Assembly: GCF_006149005.1 (NCBI RefSeq)
Contig: NZ_VBSL01000002.1
Coordinates: forward strand, 248,001 to 312,000
DNA: 64,000 bases
Origin: Larkinella sp. C7
Lineage (GTDB): Bacteria > Bacteroidota > Bacteroidia > Cytophagales > Spirosomataceae
Reading direction: 5' to 3'
Below are positions 50,875-58,869 of this stretch, one piece after another. The notes under the pieces were generated by a model. It ran no database searches and was not told the DNA's origin. It saw nothing but the letters and a program-made list of their open reading frames with translations. Every line of letters starts with the position of its first letter. The stretch's first letter is position 1. A program made the position numbers and the translations under genes.

Positions 50875-52662
50875 TTAATTTATTTTCAAAACCGCCATAA
50901 AGGCTTCCTGCGGAATTTCAACGTTACCAACCTGGCGCATCCGCTTCTTCCCTTTTTTCTGTTTTTCCAACAGCTTCCGTTTCCGGCTGATGTCCCCCCC
51001 GTAACATTTCGCCAAAACGTCCTTGCGCAGGGCTTTTACGGTTTCGCGGGCAATGATTTTCTGGCCGATGGCGGCCTGAATCGCAATTTCGAACTGCTGA
51101 CGGGGCAGTAATTCCCGCAATTTTTCGCAGAGTTTCTTGCCCCATTCATACGCTTTGTCGCGGTGAACGATGGCCGAAAGCGCATCGACCCCTTCGCCAT
51201 TCAGCATGATGTCAAGCTTCACCATCGTCGATTCCCGGTTGCCCAGAAACTCGTAATCGAGGGAAGCATACCCACGTGAAATGGTTTTCAGCTTATCAAA
51301 AAAGTCAAAAACCACTTCCGCCAAAGGCATTTCAAACTGGAGTTCGACACGGTCGGCGGTCAGATACACCTGGTTTTTGAACAGACTGCGTTTGTCCATA
51401 CACAAACCAATAATCGCGCCAACGTATTCCGCCTTGGTAATGATTTGTGCTTTGATAAACGGTTCTTCAATCCAGTCGATGCTGCTTGGATCGGGCATCT
51501 CGGCCGGGGCGCTGACCTGAAGGGTTTCGCCCTTCGTCGTAATCACTTCAAACCGCACGGACGGCACGGTGGTGATGACGGTCATATCGAATTCGCGCTC
51601 CAAACGTTCCTGGACAATTTCCATGTGCAGCATTCCCAGAAAACCGCAACGGAATCCAAAACCAAGGGCTGCCGAGGTTTCCGGTTCCCAAACCAGCGAA
51701 GCATCGTTGAGCTGGAGCTTTTCCATCGCTTCGCGAAGTTCTTCATACTCGCTGGTATCGACCGGATAAATCCCGGCAAAAACCATCGGCTTGACTTCTT
51801 CAAAACCCTGGATGGGGGCAGCGGCCGGGGCAGCGAAGCGGGTGATGGTATCCCCTACTTTTACCTCTTTGGCCACTTTAATCCCCGAAATCAGATAGCC
51901 TACGTCGCCACACTCGATGACTTCTTTGGGTACCTGGCTGAGCTTTAGTGTACCAATTTCGTCGGCAAAATATTCTTTCCCGGTCGCCATAAACTTGACC
52001 TTATCACCCTTGCGAATGCGGCCATTTTTAACCCGGAAAATAACTTCGATGCCCCGGTAGGAATTAAACTGGGAGTCAAAAATCAGAGCCTGGAGTTCGC
52101 CTTCGGGGTCTCCGCTCGGCGGTGGCACCCGCTCGACGATGGCATTCAGAATGGCTTCGATCCCGATGCCTTCCTTGCCACTGGCCGGGATAATGTCTTC
52201 GCGTTCACAGCCAATCAGATCCACCATTTCGTCTTTCACCTCCTCCGGCATGGCACCGGGCAGGTCAATTTTATTCAGTACCGGGATGATAACCAAGTTG
52301 TTATTCATCGCCAGGTATAGATTCGAAATGGTTTGGGCCTCGGTTCCCTGCGCAGCATCCACCAGCAACAAAGCGCCTTCACAGGCGGCAATGGACCGGG
52401 AAACTTCGTAGGAAAAATCCACGTGACCCGGCGTATCGATCAGGTTCAGCGTGTATTTTTCACCTTTATAAAGGTAGTCCATCTGGATGGCGTGGCTCTT
52501 GATGGTAATCCCACGCTCGCGCTCCAGGTCCATGTCGTCCAGGAACTGAGCCTGCATGTCGCGCTCCCCAATGGTTTTTGTAAACTCAAGTAATCGGTCG
52601 GCCAGCGTGCTTTTGCCGTGGTCGATGTGGGCAATAATGCAAAAATTACGTATGTGCTTCAC
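50875..52662 (-). CDS. lepA: Elongation factor 4 (LepA)
   Basis: A translational GTPase that back-translocates ribosomes and helps under stress. The 595 residues show the G1 motif [14 protein letters not shown], switch [25 protein letters not shown] (G4), the LepA-specific [19 protein letters not shown] and [16 protein letters not shown]-type blocks and a C-terminal domain ([20 protein letters not shown]). ATG at 52662 is the normal start; -7 TATTTTTG at 52697-52704. Confidence 0.97.
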   Translation of the reverse strand: MKHIRNFCIIAHIDHGKSTLADRLLEFTKTIGERDMQAQFLDDMDLERERGITIKSHAIQMDYLYKGEKYTLNLIDTPGHVDFSYEVSRSIAACEGALLLVDAAQGTEAQTISNLYLAMNNNLVIIPVLNKIDLPGAMPEEVKDEMVDLIGCEREDIIPASGKEGIGIEAILNAIVERVPPPSGDPEGELQALIFDSQFNSYRGIEVIFRVKNGRIRKGDKVKFMATGKEYFADEIGTLKLSQVPKEVIECGDVGYLISGIKVAKEVKVGDTITRFAAPAAAPIQGFEEVKPMVFAGIYPVDTSEYEELREAMEKLQLNDASLVWEPETSAALGFGFRCGFLGMLHMEIVQERLEREFDMTVITTVPSVRFEVITTKGETLQVSAPAEMPDPSSIDWIEEPFIKAQIITKAEYVGAIIGLCMDKRSLFKNQVYLTADRVELQFEMPLAEVVFDFFDKLKTISRGYASLDYEFLGNRESTMVKLDIMLNGEGVDALSAIVHRDKAYEWGKKLCEKLRELLPRQQFEIAIQAAIGQKIIARETVKALRKDVLAKCYGGDISRKRKLLEKQKKGKKRMRQVGNVEIPQEAFMAVLKIN

Positions 52663-52696
52663 GCTGTGAAAACGGTTGTCTGTCTCGGTGTAAATG

Positions 52697-52704
52697 CAAA
52701 AATA
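52697..52704 (-). promoter_or_regulatory. -7 element TATTTTTG upstream of lepA
   Basis: An exact TAnnTTTG match 34 nt before the lepA ATG. Confidence 0.4.
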
Positions 52705-52724
52705 CTTAAAAAACCGCAGATTCT

Positions 52725-52826
52725 CGTCACCCTGTCAGCGGTCGCAGACCCTGACAGGGTGACGAACGTTGACTGGTACTTGACCATGTCAGGATCAAAG
52801 ACTGCTGACAGGGTTAGGGTGACGCC
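52725..52826. repeat. Inverted repeat of the CCCTGTCAGCG family (copy 3)
   Basis: CGTCACCCTGTCAG (52725-52738) pairs perfectly with CTGACAGGGTGACG (52751-52764) around a 12-nt loop. A third partial arm (CTGACAGGGTTAGGGTGACG) lies at 52804-52823 and overlaps the stop of the DUF819 gene at 52814. Confidence 0.85.
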
Positions 52827-54040
52827 AATTGCATCAAGATCCCGCAGAGATAACCCATATAGGTTCCAACGGCATAGCCTAAAATCGCCATCAACACCCC
52901 CACCGGCGCCAGAACCGGATGGAAAGCGGCCGCAATGATGGGGGCCGTGGCCGGGCCACCGATGCAGGCCTGACTGCCTACCGCCAGAAAAAAATACGGA
53001 GCGCGGATCAACCGGCTGAAACCGATCATTAGCAGCACATGAAAAAGCATCCAGACCAACCCCACCAGAATCAAACCGGGGTGATCGGCAATCGCCAGAA
53101 TGTTCATTTTCAGGCCGATGGTGGCAATCATGAGGTATAAAAAAACCGTGGCAACTTTCGACGCACCCGCGCCTTCCAAATTCCGGGCTCTGGTGAAAGA
53201 AAGCCCAATGCCGATGGCCGTGGCCAGACCGACAATCCAGAAAAACGGCGCATTCAGGCTGAACTGACTCAATAGGGGAGAATTTCGGTCAATGTACGGT
53301 GCAATCTGATCAGCCAGCGCGTGGGCAACTGCCGTGGCTCCGAAACCGACCGCCAAAATCAAGACCAAATCGGTGGCGGAAGGAATCCGGCGAATGGCAT
53401 TAACCTGATTCTGAATGCGTTGCTTCACTTCTTCCACCGCACTGGCGTCGGCACCCAGCCAGCGATCGATGGCAGCGGAATGGCCTGCGCCATACAGCAA
53501 TGCCCCCAACCAGAGATTGGACACAAACACATCGACAGTAACAATGGCGGAAAACAGATTGCTGCTCGGCTGAAAAACCTCTTTCAGAGCGGTTTGGTTG
53601 GCCCCTCCACCAATCCAGGTACCGGCCAGCGTGGCCAGTCCGCGCCAGACAGCCTCCGGGCCCTGTCCACCCACCAGTTCCGGTGCAACCTGGGCGATGA
53701 CCCAAACCGCCAGCGGACCGCCGAGCATGATGCTGATGGCCGAAGCCGCAAACATCAGAATGGATTTGCGACCCAGCCGCCGAAAAGCTTTAAAATCGAC
53801 ACTCAGTGTGAAGAGAACCAGGGAAGCCGGTAGCAGGACGCGCGACACCACGGGGTATAATTCAGTGTTGTCGGCATCGACCAGGCCAAAGGTGTTTAAT
53901 AAAGAAGGGATAAAGTAACAAAGAAGCGTTGCTGGAACGTAGTGGTAGAATTTCTGCCAGAACGGACGCGCACTGTCGGCGGTGGTCAGAACCGCTGCTA
54001 AAATCAGAAAAAGGGCACCGAGGGTAATGGGGTCTGACAT
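52814..54040 (-). CDS. DUF819-family membrane protein
   Basis: A 408-residue multi-span inner-membrane protein of the DUF819/YjcL family. Hydrophobic segments include PITLGALFLILAAVLTTADS, LLCYFIPSLLNTFGL, ILMFAASAISIMLGGPLAVW, GLVWMLFHVLLMIGFSRLI and ILGYAVGTYMGYLCGILMQ. The VWRGLATLAGTWIGGGANQT and SQACIGGPATAPIIAAAFHP blocks are typical. Relatives are thought to transport ions or small molecules; substrate unknown. ATG at 54040 is chosen; the upstream in-frame TTG at 54070 lies inside a terminator stem. Confidence 0.88.
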   Translation of the reverse strand: MSDPITLGALFLILAAVLTTADSARPFWQKFYHYVPATLLCYFIPSLLNTFGLVDADNTELYPVVSRVLLPASLVLFTLSVDFKAFRRLGRKSILMFAASAISIMLGGPLAVWVIAQVAPELVGGQGPEAVWRGLATLAGTWIGGGANQTALKEVFQPSSNLFSAIVTVDVFVSNLWLGALLYGAGHSAAIDRWLGADASAVEEVKQRIQNQVNAIRRIPSATDLVLILAVGFGATAVAHALADQIAPYIDRNSPLLSQFSLNAPFFWIVGLATAIGIGLSFTRARNLEGAGASKVATVFLYLMIATIGLKMNILAIADHPGLILVGLVWMLFHVLLMIGFSRLIRAPYFFLAVGSQACIGGPATAPIIAAAFHPVLAPVGVLMAILGYAVGTYMGYLCGILMQLASP

Positions 54041-54049
54041 CTGAGCTAT

Positions 54050-54083
54050 AACAAACAACGCCGGCCTCAACCTGAGCCGGCGT
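54050..54083 (-). terminator. Terminator downstream of the tRNA-like RNA
   Basis: ACGCCGGC (54083-54076 on the minus strand) pairs perfectly with GCCGGCGT (54065-54058) around a 10-nt loop, followed by TGTTTGTT. It lies 115 nt past the tRNA-like body and just upstream of the DUF819 ATG, so the RNA transcript is probably about 300 nt before processing. Confidence 0.75.
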
Positions 54084-54197
54084 GTTAAGATTACACTTCA
54101 TCAACAAACTAAAAACCAATCGGAATGCAGCTACAGAAACCAAATTGAGCTGCCGAAGCCTTAATTATGTTGCGGCTGATTAAAATCAGGCCATGAG

Positions 54198-54357
54198 CTG
54201 TAGGAGGGGGACTCGAACCACCCACGGTGCGGTTAGCTACAGTACAACTTCTGGTGGTCAACCCCAGTCGCTTTTGCAAGCGGCATTATGCTGCGTTTAT
54301 CCCGAACTCACCACCCCCGAGACAGGAGGGCACGTCTGCCAATTTCGACATCCTACA
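54198..54357 (-). ncRNA. tRNA-like RNA with 91-nt variable region and anticodon-position GUC
   Basis: Read on the minus strand from 54357: acceptor arm TGTAGGA pairs over 7 bp with TCCTACA (54205-54199), discriminator G at 54198. Positions 8-9 are TG. The D arm reads TCG, AAATTGGCAGA, CGT, the type II (Leu/Ser) pattern; the outer T-T pair is mismatched. The anticodon arm is CCCTC, CTGTCTC, GGGGG, putting GTC (54323-54321) at the anticodon position. The T arm is GGTGG, TTCGAGT, CCCCC with one mismatch. Between the anticodon and T arms lie 91 nt that can form CGCTT-GCAA-AAGCG (GNRA loop) directly followed by CTGGGG-TTGA-CC-A-CCAG. No tag reading frame is present, so it is not a tmRNA. A promoter lies at 54413-54445 and a terminator at 54050-54083. 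Function unknown. Confidence 0.65.
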
Positions 54358-54412
54358 AGGTAAAAGAACTCGGTTCGCCCGGTATATTGACCCGTTTACC
54401 GTTTGAACAGTG

Positions 54413-54445
54413 CAAAGTTACTATAAATCCGTGCAAGTTTACAAA
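54413..54445 (-). promoter_or_regulatory. Promoter of the tRNA-like RNA
   Basis: On the minus strand: TTTG (54445-54442), a 21-nt spacer and TAACTTTG (54420-54413), an excellent Bacteroidota match. The predicted start is near 54406, 48 nt before the acceptor arm, giving a short 5' leader that would need processing. Confidence 0.7.
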
Positions 54446-54529
54446 TTCTTTAGAAAAATTTTGGAAAAATTTCTGTTTTCTCAAAATATCACTTATTTTG
54501 TTGAGGATATTAAAAATTTTACGGTTCAA

Positions 54530-55018
54530 ATGGAAAAAAATTTAGAGATTGACAATGTCGATCTCAAGATCCTCACGTTATTGATGGAAGATGCCAACAT
54601 GGCCTACACTGAAATCGGTAAACGGATTTTTGTCTCGGGCGGTACCGTTCACGTCCGGATGAAAAAAATGGAGCAGATGGGCATCGTTCGCGGTTCCCAA
54701 CTGGTCATCGATCACACCAAGCTGGGCTGGGACATCAGCGGTTTTCTGGGCATCTATCTGGACAAAAGCTCCCTGTACGAAGACGTTGCAACTGAATTAT
54801 TGAAAATCCCCGAAGTCGTCAACATTCATTATACGACCGGCATTTACAGCATTTTTGCCAAAATTGTTTGCCGGGACACCCAGCACCTGCGCGAAGTATT
54901 ACACGACAAAATCCAGAAAGTAAGCGGCATTCAACGGACCGAAACCTTTATTTCGCTGGAAGAGCGCATTTCCCGACCGATTCCGTTCGGCGTTAATGTA
55001 CCTGCCGATAAAGAATAA
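54530..55018 (+). CDS. Lrp/AsnC family transcriptional regulator
   Basis: A 162-residue regulator. The HTH is at about 8-55 (VDLKILTLLMEDANMAYTEI, IFVSGGTVHVRMKKMEQMGI), followed by the RAM ligand-binding domain (LGIYLDKSSLYEDVATELLK, VNIHYTTGIYSIFAKIVC). It binds amino acids or similar effectors and may control nearby genes, perhaps including the divergent RNA gene. ATG at 54530 is chosen; the upstream frame is AT-rich and would add 40 residues of low quality. It is divergent from the tRNA-like RNA and convergent with the gene at 55023. Confidence 0.93.
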   Translation: MEKNLEIDNVDLKILTLLMEDANMAYTEIGKRIFVSGGTVHVRMKKMEQMGIVRGSQLVIDHTKLGWDISGFLGIYLDKSSLYEDVATELLKIPEVVNIHYTTGIYSIFAKIVCRDTQHLREVLHDKIQKVSGIQRTETFISLEERISRPIPFGVNVPADKE

Positions 55019-55022
55019 AGGT

Positions 55023-55580
55023 TCATTCCGGACAATCGTCCAGTCGGGTAACTTCCCCTCGATCAAGAAGCCAGCAATTTCCGTAGACATCGGAATAGGT
55101 AATCTGAAACTGAAACGTTGAATCGCTGGTGACCTGTCCCAAAAAATCAGCCAAGTAGCTGCTGTTAGTCGTTTTATAGATTTCGATTTGATCACCGGCC
55201 TTAATAACGTCGCCCGGCACAACGGCATTCCAGAAGCGGCCTGCCTTCCTGACCGAGTCCTGGATTGTCTCTGTATTTACAATGTGATTCAGCAATTTCG
55301 TATGGGAGAACTCGCTTTTCCCGTGGTAACGGAATTCAACTTTTTTGATTAATGCCGGGCCGACGCCGTTGTTTTTTAGAAGCAGTTCGAAATTATTGTC
55401 AAGGTGATTGCTGGTAAGCTGAATGTAGGGCCAAACCGAAGCCTGCTGTTGCTCCCGGGCAATACGTGTCTGAAAAATAGAAACAATTAAAGCGGCAACA
55501 CTCAAAAAAGTGGCTGACAAGCCAAGCAGCAGTTCGATGTTGATCGGTTTTCTGGGGTCAACCGGTTTGTCAGATTGCAT
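55023..55580 (-). CDS. Membrane-anchored protein, function unknown
   Basis: A 185-residue protein with one N-terminal membrane segment (ELLLGLSATFLSVAALIVSIF, about residues 18-38), a short RIAREQQQAS helix, then a 140-residue soluble part (VWPYIQLTSNHLDNNFELLL, IKKVEFRYHGKSEF, VPGDVIKAGDQIEIYK, FQITYSDVYGNCWLLDRG). The extramembrane half has an immunoglobulin-like beta pattern. I recognise no family. The TTG at 55586 could add two residues. It is convergent with the Lrp gene at 5-nt spacing and divergent from sufB. Confidence 0.65.
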   Translation of the reverse strand: MQSDKPVDPRKPINIELLLGLSATFLSVAALIVSIFQTRIAREQQQASVWPYIQLTSNHLDNNFELLLKNNGVGPALIKKVEFRYHGKSEFSHTKLLNHIVNTETIQDSVRKAGRFWNAVVPGDVIKAGDQIEIYKTTNSSYLADFLGQVTSDSTFQFQITYSDVYGNCWLLDRGEVTRLDDCPE

Positions 55581-55719
55581 CGTCAATAAACAGGCTTAGT
55601 TTAATCGGTTTTACCAAATAAAGGGAAACTTTCCGATATTTGCCTTATCAGAATGGAACAGTCCCCCGGTCCGTTGTGTTATCCTATAGACTTTTGCGTG
55701 TATTAGCCCGCAACCCATC

Positions 55720-57165
55720 ATGAGCAAAGACGTTGAAATTTTAGAGAGTATTACCAATTCCGAATACAAGTACGGTTTCGAAACGCTGATTGAAGCGGAT
55801 GAGGCACCGATTGGCCTGAGCGAAGACATCGTTCGGTTTATCTCTGCCAAGAAGAATGAACCGGAATGGATGCTGGAATGGCGGTTGAAAGCGTATCGGC
55901 ATTGGGTGACGCTGTCTGAACCCCACTGGCCGAATCTCAAATACCCCGCAATCGATTATCAGGGACTTAAATACTACTCGGCCCCGAAGCAGAAAAAAAC
56001 CATCAATAGCCTGGACGAGATCGACCCCGAGCTGCGCGCGACCTTCGAGCGGCTGGGCATTTCGTTGCAGGAACAGGAACGGCTTTCGGGTGTTGCGGTC
56101 GATGCCGTAATCGACTCGGTTTCCATTGCCACCACGTTTAAGGTGAAACTAAAGGAACTCGGCATCATTTTCTGTTCGATGACCGAAGCGGTGCAGGAAT
56201 ACCCCGAACTGGTTAAAAAGTACCTGGGATCGGTGGTTCCGCCGAGGGATAATTACTTTGCCGCCCTCAACTCGGCGGTTTTTTCCGACGGCTCGTTCTG
56301 CTACATTCCCAAAGGCGTTCGTTGCCCGATGGAACTTTCAACCTATTTCCGGATCAACGCGGCCGGAACCGGGCAGTTCGAACGGACGCTGATCGTGGCC
56401 GATGAAGGCTCCTACGTGAGTTATCTGGAAGGTTGTACGGCCCCGATGCGGGACGAAAATCAGTTGCACGCGGCTGTCGTTGAACTGGTTGCGGCCAAAG
56501 AAGCGCAAATCAAATATTCAACGGTTCAAAACTGGTATCCGGGCGACAAGGAAGGGAAAGGCGGTATTTACAACTTCGTGACCAAACGCGGCATTTGTGA
56601 AGGCGCTCATTCAAAAATCTCCTGGACGCAGGTAGAAACCGGTTCGGCCATCACTTGGAAATACCCGTCGGTGATCCTGAAAGGTGATTATTCGATCGGT
56701 GAGTTTTACTCGGTAGCGGTGACCAACAACTACCAGCAGGCCGACACCGGAACCAAGATGATTCACGTCGGCAAGAACACCAAAAGCCGGATTGTTTCGA
56801 AAGGAATTTCGGCGGGAAAGAGCCAGAATTCTTACCGGGGTCTGGTGCAGGTGTTCAAGCGGGCCGAAAACGCCCGGAACCACTCCCAGTGCGACTCCCT
56901 CCTGTTGGGCGACCGCTGCGGAGCGCATACGTTCCCGTACATCGAAGTGAACAACCAGACGGCGACTGTCGAGCACGAAGCCACGACGTCTAAAATTGGT
57001 GAAGATCAACTGTTTTATTGCAACCAACGCGGTATTCCGACGGAGCAGGCTGTGGCGCTGATCATCAATGGATACGCCAAAGAAGTGCTGAACCAGTTGC
57101 CGATGGAATTTGCGGTGGAGGCTCAGAAATTACTGGAAATCAGTCTGGAAGGAAGTGTGGGATAA
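55720..57165 (+). CDS. sufB: Fe-S cluster scaffold SufB
   Basis: Assembles Fe-S clusters with SufC and SufD. The 481 residues have the SufBD core: [138 protein letters not shown] and [20 protein letters not shown]. The ligand cysteine near the C-terminal third and Glu/His positions look intact. The downstream gene is DUF1028, not sufC, unlike the usual sufBCDS order. Confidence 0.95.
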   Translation: MSKDVEILESITNSEYKYGFETLIEADEAPIGLSEDIVRFISAKKNEPEWMLEWRLKAYRHWVTLSEPHWPNLKYPAIDYQGLKYYSAPKQKKTINSLDEIDPELRATFERLGISLQEQERLSGVAVDAVIDSVSIATTFKVKLKELGIIFCSMTEAVQEYPELVKKYLGSVVPPRDNYFAALNSAVFSDGSFCYIPKGVRCPMELSTYFRINAAGTGQFERTLIVADEGSYVSYLEGCTAPMRDENQLHAAVVELVAAKEAQIKYSTVQNWYPGDKEGKGGIYNFVTKRGICEGAHSKISWTQVETGSAITWKYPSVILKGDYSIGEFYSVAVTNNYQQADTGTKMIHVGKNTKSRIVSKGISAGKSQNSYRGLVQVFKRAENARNHSQCDSLLLGDRCGAHTFPYIEVNNQTATVEHEATTSKIGEDQLFYCNQRGIPTEQAVALIINGYAKEVLNQLPMEFAVEAQKLLEISLEGSVG

Positions 57166-57188
57166 CCCTGCTTTCTGACTATTCATAC

Positions 57189-57217
57189 AAAAGGCAGGCT
57201 TCGGCTTGCCTTTTTTG
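57189..57217 (+). terminator. Terminator of sufB
   Basis: AAAGGCA-GGC-TTCG-GCTTGCCTTTTTT: a stem with a TTCG loop and T run, 24 nt after the sufB stop. Confidence 0.85.
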
Positions 57218-57229
57218 TTTTAAGCTTTC

Positions 57230-57311
57230 GGATTGGAACACGGATGCAACGGATTGAACGGATTTGCGCAGATTAAAATCCGTTCAATCCGTTGCATCCG
57301 CGTTCCAATCC
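57230..57311. repeat. 36-bp near-perfect inverted repeat after sufB
   Basis: The left arm 57230-57265 pairs with 57276-57311 with one mismatch around a 10-nt loop. The arm is built of GGAT-type units (GGATTGGAACACGGATGCAA then CGGATTGAACGGATTT). It follows the ordinary sufB terminator, so a second, longer hairpin lies before the DUF1028 gene. Confidence 0.85.
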
Positions 57312-57368
57312 AAAACCGCTGGCAACCAAAGCATCCATTCGCGCATCTCTGATCAAAAACCAGTTAGC

Positions 57369-58079
57369 ATGAAATTCACCGGCGCTTTCCTGATCTTTCT
57401 TTTCGTCTCTTTTTCTTCATTTGCCACCTGGTCAATCATTATCGTCGACACAAAAACCGGCGAAATTGGCATTGCCGGCGCTTCGTGTTCTTACAATTGC
57501 TACGGAATAGGGCGAATCATTCCGGGCAAGGGAGCCGTCATTGTTCAGGCTATGAGTAACAATGATGCCCGGAAAAAAGGGTTGGAAATGCTGAAAGCCA
57601 ATGCCTCGCCCGAGCAAATCATCAAGGCACTTCGTGATCCTGAATTCGATCCGGAAGAGCAGCAATATGCCGTCGTCAGTCTCAACTATCTGAATGATTC
57701 CAGAACGTATACCGGTGCCGCAACCCACACTTACCATGGCTCTTTAACAGCCCGGGGCGTTTCAGTTCAGGGGAATACGCTCACAAATGAAGATGAATTA
57801 CAAGTGATTCTGAATGTGGTCTTGAAAGGACAAAAAGACGCCCTTCGCATCGATGAAATTCTGATGCTGGCGCTGGTGGCCGGGTCGGAAGCCGGTGGCG
57901 ATAAACGCTGCGGGCAACAACGGGCCACCAGTGCCTTCATCATGGTGGCAAAACCTACCGACAAACCCAGAAAACCGTATTTGGAGTTACAGTTTTTCGG
58001 TCAAAAGCGGGGCGGCATGAACGCCGTCATGCTGTTAAAAGGAAAATATGAGAAGTGGAAAGCCAACCATCCGGAGTGA
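57369..58079 (+). CDS. Secreted DUF1028 family protein
   Basis: A 236-residue protein with signal peptide (GAFLIFLFVSFSSFATWSII). The DUF1028 fold, related to Ntn hydrolases, has IIVDTKTGEIGIAGASCSYN, GRIIPGKGAVIVQAMSNND, SPEQIIKALRDPEFDPEEQQ, YLNDSRTYTGAATHTYHGSL, RGVSVQGNTLTNEDELQVIL and LALVAGSEAGGDKRCGQQRA. ATG at 57369 places the signal peptide correctly. Function unknown; possibly a peptidoglycan or peptide hydrolase by fold only. Confidence 0.9.
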   Translation: MKFTGAFLIFLFVSFSSFATWSIIIVDTKTGEIGIAGASCSYNCYGIGRIIPGKGAVIVQAMSNNDARKKGLEMLKANASPEQIIKALRDPEFDPEEQQYAVVSLNYLNDSRTYTGAATHTYHGSLTARGVSVQGNTLTNEDELQVILNVVLKGQKDALRIDEILMLALVAGSEAGGDKRCGQQRATSAFIMVAKPTDKPRKPYLELQFFGQKRGGMNAVMLLKGKYEKWKANHPE

Positions 58080-58116
58080 TTTTCCCGGGAACGAGTCGGT
58101 TTTCCACTGCCAGGGG

Positions 58117-58869
58117 TTAGAATGAGCGTTGGATTCCTATCGAAACGCTTTGCCGTAACCAAATAACCGATCGGGGTTGATCGTACTTGAAATAGCTCAT
58201 CTGGTACCTACAGGTTGCCTGGTATTTTCTACTGAATTGATACTGATAACGGGCCTGCACAGCCAGGATTGGATTTTTACCAAACCAGGTTGCCGCTATT
58301 TGTTCCTTATCGTTGTAATCGTAGTCGGGCCGATAAACCGCGCTGACAACCGAAGCAAAAGCCTGAATCTGTAACCGATGAACCGGAGTAAACCGGTACG
58401 AAACCAGGGCCGAGGCACCCAGCGAAACCGCAGCCGTTGCCTGAACGGTCGAAACTTCACTATCGGGTGAGTAATTCGTGGAGTTTCCCAAAAGTCGAAG
58501 TCCAATTCCGCCAAAATACTGAAGACGGTTTTCAGGTTGTCTGGCCGGAGAAAGCCGCCAATGGTAGTTCAGGATCAGATCGACGAGCCGGGTGGAGGCT
58601 TTTCTGGAAACTATGGACTGGGGGTTTGTCTGTGTATAACCAGCTTCCAGTTGCCATTGGGTCTTCGTTCGCTCCTGGCCATACATTCCCTGCAGACGCA
58701 GGCCGGTTCCCCGATAGGTGTAAGGCGAATAAAAATAATCCTTGATTTGCAGGGGAGCAACACCGGCGTGAAATTCCAAATACCGGCTCTGCTGCTGCGC
58801 TTCAACGCGGACAAAAACCGTCATGGACACGACACAAATCAGGATTTTACGAAATGACGGGTCCATCAT
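58117..58869 (-). CDS. Exported beta-barrel-like protein, function unknown
   Basis: About 250 residues from tandem ATGs at 58869 and 58866, which overlap the upstream stop as ATGATG. A signal peptide (ILICVVSMTVFVRVEAQ) is followed by alternating hydrophobic strands (YLEFHAGVAPLQIKDYFYSP, GTGLRLQGMYGQERTKTQWQ, LQYFGGIGLRLLGNSTNY, VSTVQATAAVSLGASALVSY) and a C-terminal SIGIQRSF, consistent with an outer-membrane barrel. The overlapping start means co-translation with the serine hydrolase gene upstream. Confidence 0.8.
   Translation of the reverse strand: MMDPSFRKILICVVSMTVFVRVEAQQQSRYLEFHAGVAPLQIKDYFYSPYTYRGTGLRLQGMYGQERTKTQWQLEAGYTQTNPQSIVSRKASTRLVDLILNYHWRLSPARQPENRLQYFGGIGLRLLGNSTNYSPDSEVSTVQATAAVSLGASALVSYRFTPVHRLQIQAFASVVSAVYRPDYDYNDKEQIAATWFGKNPILAVQARYQYQFSRKYQATCRYQMSYFKYDQPRSVIWLRQSVSIGIQRSF

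Noticed and set aside
54198-54357. Possible tmRNA (ssrA)
   Set aside because: The region is only about 160 nt, contains no tag reading frame and has a complete D arm of tRNA type; tmRNAs are about 350 nt and lack such an arm.
54198-54357. Ordinary tRNA-Asp (GTC) or tRNA with an intron
   Set aside because: The D arm is type II, the insert sits after the anticodon stem rather than in the anticodon loop, and 91 nt is too short for a group I intron.
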